64,000 nucleotides of DNA, from positions 1,488,001-1,552,000 of the forward strand of contig NZ_BRVO01000001.1 in assembly GCF_027924185.1 (NCBI RefSeq), in the 5' to 3' direction. The notes under the pieces were generated by a model, which was not told where the DNA came from, searched no databases, and saw nothing but the letters and a program-made list of their open reading frames with translations. This stretch comes from Neptunitalea lumnitzerae. Lineage in GTDB: Bacteria > Bacteroidota > Bacteroidia > Flavobacteriales > Flavobacteriaceae. Shown one piece after another: positions 57,641-64,000 of this stretch; position 1 is the first letter of the stretch, and each line of letters begins with the position of its first letter. The translations under genes and the position numbers were made by a program.

Positions 57641-59269
57641 AATACCTGCAAGCGCTGCTGATAAAAGTGAAGCTAACATACCGCCAATCATAGCTTTTAA
57701 ACCATACTTAGAAAGTAGTGCTCTTTTACCAGGAGCTAAAGACCCAATACCACCAATTTGAATACCAATAGAAGCAATATTAGCAAAGCCTGATAGCATA
57801 AAAGTAGATATTACTATAGACTTCATTTCTATAAAAGCACCAGCATTTTTTAAACTGTTTAAGCTATTGTAGGCAATAAATTCTGAGGCAATTAGCTTTT
57901 CTCCTAATAAACGGCCAACTAAATTAGCGTCTTCCCAATTTACACCAATTCCGTAAGCTAGCGGAGAAAAAACCGTTCCTAAAATATATTCTAGAGAAAG
58001 TGCATCGTATTTCTGATCGGTTGCTGCTGCAATAGTAGCGTTTAAAGAAGTAAAATCTCCTATCCAGCCTAATAAGCCATTAATCATAGCAATAAAAGCA
58101 ACAAAAACTAATAACATAGCACCAACGTTTGCAGCTAGTTTTAAACCTTCTGTAGTACCAACGGCAATAGCATCTAAAAAGTTAGATCCTATTTTATCTG
58201 ACGATACTTTTACAGAAGTGTCAATACCTTCTGTTTGAGGCACCATAATTTTAGCTATTACAATAGCACCTGGAGCTGCCATAATAGAAGCCATTAATAA
58301 TTGCTTGGCAAATAACAAACGCATGGCGTCGTCTCCACTACCTAATAAATCTATATAAGCAGCTAAAACACCACCAGCTAGCGTGGCCATACCACCTACC
58401 ATTACCAGAAATATCTCAGACTTATTCATACGTTCTAAGTAGGCTTTAATCATTAGAGGGGCCTCAGTTTGTCCTAAGAATATGTTACCTGCAACGGCCA
58501 AACTTTCTGCTCCTGAAATTTTTAATCCTTTGGTCATAACCCAAGCAAGGCCTTTTACAATAATTTGTAAGACACCCAAGTAGAAAAATAAAGAGGTAAG
58601 CGCAGAGAAAAATATTACGGTTGGTAAAATTTGAAATAAGAAAACAAACCCAAAAGATTGAGAGTCCATTAATTTATCGCCTAATAAAAAGGTACTACCC
58701 GCTCTAGTAAAATCTAAAATAGTTACAAAAGCACCACTTACTACATCAAAAAACCATTGTATAGCAGGTATATAAATTATACCAATAGCAATACAAACTT
58801 GTGCCAAAATACCAAAGCCTACAAGTTTCCATGGTACACGTTTCTTGTCAGAACTAAAAGCGTAAGCAATTAGCAATATTAAAACCATACCCAAGGCTCC
58901 TCTCCATAGGTTATGAAAAGAAAACCCTTTACTTTCTAATTTAATAACTTCTTTTACCGGAGCTTTAACAGTGTTGAAAGCAAACTTATCTTGTTTGTTT
59001 GAAAAGATAAAAGTAGAGTCGGTTAGTTCAGAAATTCTGTACGTTACTGTAGAATCTGTAGGTTGTTGGTAATACAAAACAACAATGTTATTTTGGTATA
59101 AATAGTCTCCTTTTAAATTTTCTTGATTGTTTTTGTATGTAAACTTTCCTTGACTAAACTCTAAGATGTTCTTTTCTGCATCAATCCATTTTTTTTCAAT
59201 CTTATCTTGAGCGTTTATAGTGTTGATACTGCATATTAAGGCAATAATCAGGCAAAGAAACTTATTCAT
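57629..59269 (-). CDS. NupC-type nucleoside transporter with exported N-terminal domain
   Basis: 546 residues. The first 20 form a signal peptide; residues 22-110 form a small beta-rich domain facing outwards (QDKIEKKWIDAEKNILEFSQ, lipocalin-like in look). From about 120 the concentrative nucleoside transporter core follows: some nine helices with GNIFLGQTEAPLMIKAYLER, ESLAVAG and TYAIGVNWEDANLVG-like segments. Members use a sodium or proton gradient to import nucleosides. Nucleoside import fits the deoxynucleoside kinase encoded at 23474. Confidence 0.9.
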   Translation of the reverse strand: MNKFLCLIIALICSINTINAQDKIEKKWIDAEKNILEFSQGKFTYKNNQENLKGDYLYQNNIVVLYYQQPTDSTVTYRISELTDSTFIFSNKQDKFAFNTVKAPVKEVIKLESKGFSFHNLWRGALGMVLILLIAYAFSSDKKRVPWKLVGFGILAQVCIAIGIIYIPAIQWFFDVVSGAFVTILDFTRAGSTFLLGDKLMDSQSFGFVFLFQILPTVIFFSALTSLFFYLGVLQIIVKGLAWVMTKGLKISGAESLAVAGNIFLGQTEAPLMIKAYLERMNKSEIFLVMVGGMATLAGGVLAAYIDLLGSGDDAMRLLFAKQLLMASIMAAPGAIVIAKIMVPQTEGIDTSVKVSSDKIGSNFLDAIAVGTTEGLKLAANVGAMLLVFVAFIAMINGLLGWIGDFTSLNATIAAATDQKYDALSLEYILGTVFSPLAYGIGVNWEDANLVGRLLGEKLIASEFIAYNSLNSLKNAGAFIEMKSIVISTFMLSGFANIASIGIQIGGIGSLAPGKRALLSKYGLKAMIGGMLASLLSAALAGILIG

Positions 59270-59286
59270 GTAGTGCTATTTATGGG

Positions 59287-59913
59287 TTATTTCTGCTCTC
59301 TTTTAGAAATTTCGTCTCGAATACGAGCTGCTTTTTCGTAGTCTTCATTATTCACAGCTGTTTCTAACATGGTATGAAGTTCTTTAAGAGAATATGTTTT
59401 ATAGGAATCAGAAGATGTGGTTTCTACATTTTCTGTATCTGGTTCTATTACTTCATTAACCAATACATCATCAGAAGGATCTGAATCTGTGCTGCCTTCA
59501 AAATTCAAATGAATGCCTGCTTTATCTAAAATATTTTTATAGGTGAAAATAGGCGCTTCAAATCGAAGGGCTAGTGCAATGGCGTCACTTGTTCTCGCAT
59601 CAATTATTTCTTCAATACGATCTCTTTCGCATATTATGCTAGAGTAGAAAACACCATCTACTAATTTATGGATGATTACTTGTTTAACAACAATATCAAA
59701 CCTATCAGCAAAGTTTTTGAATAAATCATGTGTTAAGGGTCTTGGGGGCTTAATTTCTTTTTCTAGAGCAATTGCAATAGATTGAGCTTCAAACGCACCA
59801 ATTACAATAGGTAATTTTCTATCTCCGTCAACTTCATTTAGTATAAGGGCGTAGGCGCCATTTTGAGTTTGACTATAAGATATCCCTTTAATATTCAGTT
59901 TTACTAGACTCAT
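59287..59913 (-). CDS. bifunctional nuclease family (DUF151) protein with UVR domain
   Basis: 208 residues from ATG 59913: bifunctional nuclease domain DUF151 (about 10-145, with LPIVIGAFEAQSIAIALEKEIKPPRPLTHDL and DARTSDAIALALRF), an acidic linker, and a UvrB/UvrC-type UVR motif (YSLKELHTMLETAVNNEDYEKAARIRDEI). DUF151 proteins have reported RNase/DNase activity; the UVR motif suggests contact with repair or protease-adapter partners. A GTG at 59919 is an alternative start. It lies 17 bases upstream of the nucleoside transporter on the same strand. Confidence 0.9.
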   Translation of the reverse strand: MSLVKLNIKGISYSQTQNGAYALILNEVDGDRKLPIVIGAFEAQSIAIALEKEIKPPRPLTHDLFKNFADRFDIVVKQVIIHKLVDGVFYSSIICERDRIEEIIDARTSDAIALALRFEAPIFTYKNILDKAGIHLNFEGSTDSDPSDDVLVNEVIEPDTENVETTSSDSYKTYSLKELHTMLETAVNNEDYEKAARIRDEISKREQK

Positions 59914-59931
59914 AAACACATAACTTCATAT

Positions 59932-59975
59932 AAAAAAAGGCTGTCTAAATAGGCTTATATTTAGACAGCCTTTTT
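59932..59975 (-). terminator. Rho-independent terminator of etfB-etfA
   Basis: On the minus strand AAAGGCTGTCTAAATA and TATTTAGACAGCCTTT form a long stem followed by a T tract (complement of 59932-59938). It lies 22 bases after the etfA stop. Confidence 0.88.
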
Positions 59976-59996
59976 GAGAGGCGTAAGTTAAAAAAA

Positions 59997-60959
59997 TTAT
60001 GCGTTATTCGCCTTATATTCTTTTAATTTTTCTATTAAAGCAGGTACTACTTCAAAGGCATCGCCAACAACCCCGTAATCTGCCGCCTTGAAAAATGGAG
60101 CTTCCGGATCGTTGTTTATCACTACTTTTACTTTAGAGGCGTTTACCCCAGCTAAATGTTGAATAGCGCCTGAGATACCTACGGCAATGTATAAATTAGA
60201 AGCAACAGGTTTTCCTGTTTGCCCTACGTGTTCACCATGAGGTCTCCAACCTAGGTCAGATACTGGTTTTGAACAAGCAGTAGCAGCGCCTAATGTCTCT
60301 GCTAATTCTTCAATCATTCCCCAGCTTTCTGGTCCTTTAAGTCCTCTTCCTCCAGAAACCACAATTTCTGCATCTGCAATAGTAACTTTACCGGTAGCTT
60401 TGTCGGTGTTAGTAACTTTAGTGTTGCTAGCAGGTAGGGTAGGAGCAAAGTCTTCTGTAGCGCCTGTTGTAGTAGCTTCTTTTAAGCCAAATGAATTTTT
60501 AGCTAAGCCGATAATAGCGTTCTCGGTAGTTACTTGTGTTAAACTAAATGCTTTGTTAGTAAAAGCTGTTCTTTTTAATGTTAACGGACTGGTGCTTTCT
60601 GGTAATGCTACTACGTTTGGTACATAACCCGCATTTAGTTTTATAGCTAAAAGCGGTGCTAAATATTTGTCGTTAGCAGCAGAACCTAAAACTAACGTTT
60701 TTGCATTCTCTTGGTCAAATGCCTGTTTTATTACATCTGCATATAGTGCAGCGTTAAACGTAGTTAAAGCATCATTAGATACTTTAAGAATTTTATGCAC
60801 ACCATATTTATATAGCTCTTCTGTGTTGTCGGAGTTTATGGTTACTGCGGTAACGGTGCTGCCTGCGTTAGCTGCAAGTGCTGCTGCGTAAGATGCTACC
60901 TCAAATGCTGCTTTTTTAAGTGTTCCGTTTTCTGACTCTGTATATATTAAAATTGACAT
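59997..60959 (-). CDS. etfA: electron transfer flavoprotein alpha subunit
   Basis: 320 residues: N-terminal nucleotide-binding-like domain, then the FAD-binding C-terminal domain with VSGGRGLKGPESWGMIEELA, CSKPVSDLGWRPHGEHVGQTG, NLYIAVGISGAIQHLAG and NNDPEAPFFKAADYGVVGD. With EtfB it carries electrons from acyl-CoA dehydrogenases to the quinone pool. It lies 24 bases after the etfB stop in the same operon. Confidence 0.95.
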   Translation of the reverse strand: MSILIYTESENGTLKKAAFEVASYAAALAANAGSTVTAVTINSDNTEELYKYGVHKILKVSNDALTTFNAALYADVIKQAFDQENAKTLVLGSAANDKYLAPLLAIKLNAGYVPNVVALPESTSPLTLKRTAFTNKAFSLTQVTTENAIIGLAKNSFGLKEATTTGATEDFAPTLPASNTKVTNTDKATGKVTIADAEIVVSGGRGLKGPESWGMIEELAETLGAATACSKPVSDLGWRPHGEHVGQTGKPVASNLYIAVGISGAIQHLAGVNASKVKVVINNDPEAPFFKAADYGVVGDAFEVVPALIEKLKEYKANNA

Positions 60960-60983
60960 GTTTTTACGTTTTTAAAATTAGAC

Positions 60984-61730
60984 TTAAATTACTTTGGCTT
61001 CATTGTGTAGTAAATTAATTAGCTCGTCTAAATTATCTGGACTTACTAATTTTACTTCTCCTTTAGGAGCAGGTTTTTCAAAACCACTAATTGTTGTAGT
61101 AGCTGTAGTATCATCTGCAGCAACAATAGTTAGTTGTTTTTTACGAGCCATCATAATTCCTCTCATGTTAGGAATTCTTAAGTCTTTTTCTTCTACAATT
61201 CCTTTTTGAGTTCCAATAACTAAAGGTAGGGTAGTTTCTAATTCTTCTTTTCCGCCGTCAATTTCGCGTGTAGCTTTTGCAGTAGTGCCATCTACTTCTA
61301 AACCAATGCACATATTTACAAAGTTTGCGCCAATAAGCTCGGCAAGCATGCCAGGTACCATGCCTCCATTGTAATCAATAGATTCTCTACCAGCGATTAT
61401 AAGGTCAAATTGGTTTTCAGAAATTACTTTGGCTAATTGTTTTGCAACAAAAAAACCATCGGTAGGTTCGGCGTCAATTCTAATAGCATCATCGGCACCT
61501 ATAGCCAAAGCTTTTCTTAGTGTAGGTTCTGTTTCTGCAGTACCTACATTTATAACGGTAACCGTAGCGCCTTGCTTTTCTTTAAACCACATGGCTCTTG
61601 TAAGTCCAAATTCATCGTTAGGATTAATAACAAATTGTACACCGTTTTTATCAAACTCAGTGTTGTTATTGGTAAAGTTTATTTTAGAAGTTGTGTCAGG
61701 TACATGACTAATGCAAACTAATATCTTCAT
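60984..61730 (-). CDS. etfB: electron transfer flavoprotein beta subunit
   Basis: 248 residues from ATG 61730 (MKILVCISHVPDTTSKINF): FVINPNDEFGLTRAMWFKE, the AMP/FAD-side segment ADDAIRIDAE, and the EtfB signature FVNMCIGLEVDGTTAKATRE with LPLVIGTQKGIVEEKDLRIP. It is first in etfB-etfA. An earlier ATG at 61757 adds MISQKKDSK, unlike the family start. Confidence 0.95.
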   Translation of the reverse strand: MKILVCISHVPDTTSKINFTNNNTEFDKNGVQFVINPNDEFGLTRAMWFKEKQGATVTVINVGTAETEPTLRKALAIGADDAIRIDAEPTDGFFVAKQLAKVISENQFDLIIAGRESIDYNGGMVPGMLAELIGANFVNMCIGLEVDGTTAKATREIDGGKEELETTLPLVIGTQKGIVEEKDLRIPNMRGIMMARKKQLTIVAADDTTATTTISGFEKPAPKGEVKLVSPDNLDELINLLHNEAKVI

Positions 61731-62121
61731 TTTACTATCTTTTTTTTGAGAAATCAATAATTTGATTACGAAGTTAATGATAATTTTTAAAATATACTAT
61801 GCATGCATAATAAATTTTTTCTTTTTAAAAATTTTGTCTTATGAGCTGGGAAGGTTGCGAGTTGTAAAGGTAATTTTAAATTTTTGACTACCCTATAATT
61901 TTGTTTAGATAGTAGCTGTTACAAGTGCTTATTTCAGTACAACTCATTTAAAAGGGTGTTATATTTTTTTTTGAAATAATAAAAAGCGTGAATTAAACAC
62001 TATTTTGTGTTTTTTTAATGGGCTAGATATTAAAATAGTTTTAAAGAATTACTATTTTTGTGGAGCCGATTAAAAATCTGCTTAATAATATATAGAGATA
62101 AACATATTCAAAAAAGTTTCA
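61731..62121. other. 391-base divergent intergenic region between etfB and pdhB
   Basis: AT-rich with no open frame of note. On the plus side a TATTTTTG box at 62055-62062 matches the -7 element for pdhB. On the minus side TTAACTTCG (about 61775) resembles a weak -7 for etfB. A GCATGCAT palindrome-like tract lies near 61800. No tRNA, repeat or riboswitch is apparent. Confidence 0.6.
62055..62062 (+). promoter_or_regulatory. -7 promoter element of pdhB
   Basis: TATTTTTG matches TAnnTTTG, 59 bases before the pdhB ATG. No clear TTG lies at the standard -33 spacing. Confidence 0.45.
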
Positions 62122-63099
62122 ATGAGAACAATTCAATTTAGAGAAGCAGTTTGCGAAGCCATGAGCGAGGAAATGCGCACAGATGATACAATTTATCTAA
62201 TGGGTGAGGAAGTTGCAGAATACAACGGTGCTTATAAAGCATCTAAAGGTATGTTAGACGAATTTGGTCCTAAACGTGTAATTGATACTCCTATTGCCGA
62301 ACTTGGTTTTGCAGGTATAGCAGTTGGTTCTGCTATGAATGGTAACCGTCCGATAGTTGAGTTTATGACCTTTAACTTCTCATTGGTAGGAATAGACCAA
62401 ATAATAAACAACGCTGCTAAAATACGTCAAATGTCAGGTGGGCAATTTAACTGTCCTATCGTTTTTAGAGGGCCTACAGCTTCTGCTGGTCAATTAGCGG
62501 CTACTCACTCTCAAGCTTTTGAAAGTTGGTATGCTAACTGTCCTGGGTTAAAAGTGGTTGTTCCTTCTAATCCTTATGATGCAAAAGGGCTTTTAAAGTC
62601 TGCTATTAGAGATAACGATCCTGTTATCTTTATGGAGTCTGAGCAAATGTACGGAGACAAAGGTGAGGTGCCAGAAGGAGAATACACAATTCCATTAGGG
62701 GTTGCCGATATTAAAAGAGAAGGTACTGATGTGACTATTGTTTCTTTTGGTAAAATCATCAAAGAGGCTTACGTAGCTGCTGATGAATTAGCTAAAGAAG
62801 GTATTAGTTGTGAGGTTATAGATATTCGTACCATTCGTCCTATGGATTATGATACTATTATAAAATCTGTAAAGAAAACAAACCGTTTGGTAATTTTAGA
62901 AGAAGCTTGGCCATTTGGTAACGTAGCTACTGAAATTACTTTCCAAGTACAATCTCAGGCATTTGATTATTTAGATGCTCCTGTTCAAAAAATTAATACG
63001 GCTGATACCCCAGCACCATATTCTCCTGCTTTATTGAAAGAATGGTTGCCTAATAGTGGAGATGTTATTAAAGCTGTAAAAAAAGTTATGTACAAATAA
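62122..63099 (+). CDS. pdhB: pyruvate dehydrogenase E1 component beta subunit
   Basis: 325 residues: REAVCEAMSEEMRTDDTIYLMGEEVAEYNGAYKASKG (thiamine diphosphate contact region with Glu), DTPIAELGFAGIAVGSAMNG, RGPTASAGQLAATHSQAFE and IDIRTIRPMDYDTI. The MGEEVAEYNGAYK segment fits pyruvate dehydrogenase rather than branched-chain enzymes. E1 alpha is not in the window, as in many Flavobacteriaceae, where pdhB is separate. It is followed by a terminator and a DUF5686 gene. Confidence 0.94.
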   Translation: MRTIQFREAVCEAMSEEMRTDDTIYLMGEEVAEYNGAYKASKGMLDEFGPKRVIDTPIAELGFAGIAVGSAMNGNRPIVEFMTFNFSLVGIDQIINNAAKIRQMSGGQFNCPIVFRGPTASAGQLAATHSQAFESWYANCPGLKVVVPSNPYDAKGLLKSAIRDNDPVIFMESEQMYGDKGEVPEGEYTIPLGVADIKREGTDVTIVSFGKIIKEAYVAADELAKEGISCEVIDIRTIRPMDYDTIIKSVKKTNRLVILEEAWPFGNVATEITFQVQSQAFDYLDAPVQKINTADTPAPYSPALLKEWLPNSGDVIKAVKKVMYK

Positions 63100-63118
63100 A
63101 AATGCAACTTTAGCGTTT

Positions 63119-63147
63119 AAAAACTTCACCGTTAGGTGAAGTTTTTT
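63119..63147 (+). terminator. Rho-independent terminator of pdhB
   Basis: AAAACTTCACC, loop GTTA, GGTGAAGTTTTTTT: an 11-base stem with a T tract. Confidence 0.9.
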
Positions 63148-63175
63148 TATTTTGGACCATACTTTTATAAAATAC

Positions 63176-64000
63176 ATGAGCAAAAAAATATTAGTTTACT
63201 ACTTCTTGCTCTTTTCTTGTTCTCTTATAGCCCAAACCAAAGTAGGGGGAACAGTTAAAGATGAGGCAGGAGCCCCCGTAGCATTTGCTAACGTAATGTT
63301 TAAAGAAAACCCTTCTGTTGGTGTTATTACCAATGATGATGGTAGTTTTTATTTAGATACCGATGAAACCTATAAGACATTGGTGGTGTCTCTTTTAGGT
63401 TTTGCTACTCAAGAAATAGATTTAACCAAAAGAGTTACGTACGATATAGAAGTTGTTTTAACCGAAGGAGAGCAGCTTGAAGAAGTTGTTGTGTACTCTG
63501 GTAATATGTCTAAAAAGAACAACCCAGCTATTGACATTTTAAGAAAAATTTGGGCAAAAAAAAGAGTTAATGGCTTACACCAATACAAACAATTTGAATA
63601 CGATAAATATGAAAAGGTTGAGTTTGATTTAAACTCGATAGATAGTGCTATGATGAAAAGTAAACTCTTTAAAGGAATGGAGTTTATTTTTGAAGAAATT
63701 GATACCTCTAGAATTACAGGTAAAACCTACCTGCCTATGTTTATTAATGAAGCTGTGTATGAAGTATATGGCGATAATAATCTAGGGAAGGAAGTGGAAC
63801 GCCTTACTGGTAACCGAAACTCTGGTTTTAGCTCTAATCAAAATATTATTTCATTTATACAAGATTTATATACCGACTACGATATTTATAATAACTACTT
63901 GGTGTTTTTTGATAAAAGTTTTGTGAGTCCTCTTTCTAGAACTGGTATAGATGTATACAACTACGTGTTAAATGACAGTGCTTTTATAGATAATAAGTGG
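63176..64000 (+). CDS. DUF5686 / carboxypeptidase-like regulatory domain protein, cut by window edge
   Basis: 275 codons before the window ends. Signal peptide (MSKKILVYYFLLFSCSLIAQ), then a carboxypeptidase-D regulatory-like domain (GGTVKDEAGAPVAFANVMFK, about 22-100) and the start of the DUF5686 region (NNPAIDILRKIWAKKRVNGL, with Tyr/Lys-rich KQFEYDKYEKVEF). Such proteins are outer-membrane barrels of unknown function in Bacteroidota. Frequent placement beside pdhB fits what I recall for flavobacteria. The stop codon is outside the window. Confidence 0.88.
   Translation, partial: MSKKILVYYFLLFSCSLIAQTKVGGTVKDEAGAPVAFANVMFKENPSVGVITNDDGSFYLDTDETYKTLVVSLLGFATQEIDLTKRVTYDIEVVLTEGEQLEEVVVYSGNMSKKNNPAIDILRKIWAKKRVNGLHQYKQFEYDKYEKVEFDLNSIDSAMMKSKLFKGMEFIFEEIDTSRITGKTYLPMFINEAVYEVYGDNNLGKEVERLTGNRNSGFSSNQNIISFIQDLYTDYDIYNNYLVFFDKSFVSPLSRTGIDVYNYVLNDSAFIDNKW

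Overview
The window is a low-GC chromosomal segment from a member of the family Flavobacteriaceae (phylum Bacteroidota). The evidence is the gene content (bL28-bL33-DUF4295 cluster, GH3 and DUF2797 neighbours, a FolK-deoxynucleoside kinase fusion, a SusR-like membrane regulator, DUF5686 and DUF1573 proteins), start codons without Shine-Dalgarno sites, and repeated matches to the Bacteroidota promoter (TTG, 17-23 bases, TAnnTTTG). It is mostly ordinary core chromosome. I see no prophage, IS element, CRISPR array or rRNA operon.

Layout. Bases 1-5300 hold a cut TonB-dependent receptor, a CoA-binding protein, a sodium:solute symporter, recR and a glycosyltransferase. Bases 5369-13530 are a run of forward housekeeping genes: a 2-oxoacid dehydrogenase E2, a DnaQ-like exonuclease, an FAH-family enzyme, an Hpt protein, cinA, rpmB-rpmG-DUF4295, ftsY and an ABC-F ATPase. 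Bases 13.6-25.7 kb hold envelope genes (OmpA/PD40, AsmA, SppA, DUF1573), GH3, DUF2797, a queuosine-precursor transporter, a folK-dNK fusion and an RNA methyltransferase. mutS is followed by tRNA-Gly and two identical tRNA-Leu genes. Bases 29-38.6 kb hold a hybrid histidine kinase, an asymmetric heterodimeric ABC exporter, an MRJP-like lipoprotein, and an MdaB-like reductase divergent from a LysR regulator.

Bases 38.7-44.1 kb form a small alpha-glucan module: GH97 and GH13 enzymes divergent from a SusR-like regulator, without SusC/SusD. A TetR regulator and a Tat-exported HAD enzyme follow; each is preceded by the same 24-base inverted repeat. Three small genes (a short lipoprotein, DUF1328 and a basic 63-residue protein) lead to fabD. 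A broken fructosamine-kinase gene lies next to folA.

Bases 49.4-54.9 kb contain an ergothioneine module (egtB, egtD and an unknown third gene 1 base downstream), a convergent PLP-dependent enzyme that may supply the lyase step, and thyA. The last part holds YceI-porin-YceI, a NupC-type transporter with an extra exported domain, a bifunctional nuclease, etfB-etfA, pdhB and the start of a DUF5686 protein.

The most notable points are the TetR/HAD pair with duplicated operators and a substituted dehalogenase active site, the unknown gene coupled to egtD, the double palindrome before the YceI operon, and the fructosamine-kinase pseudogene. I found no clear-cut new defence or mobile system.
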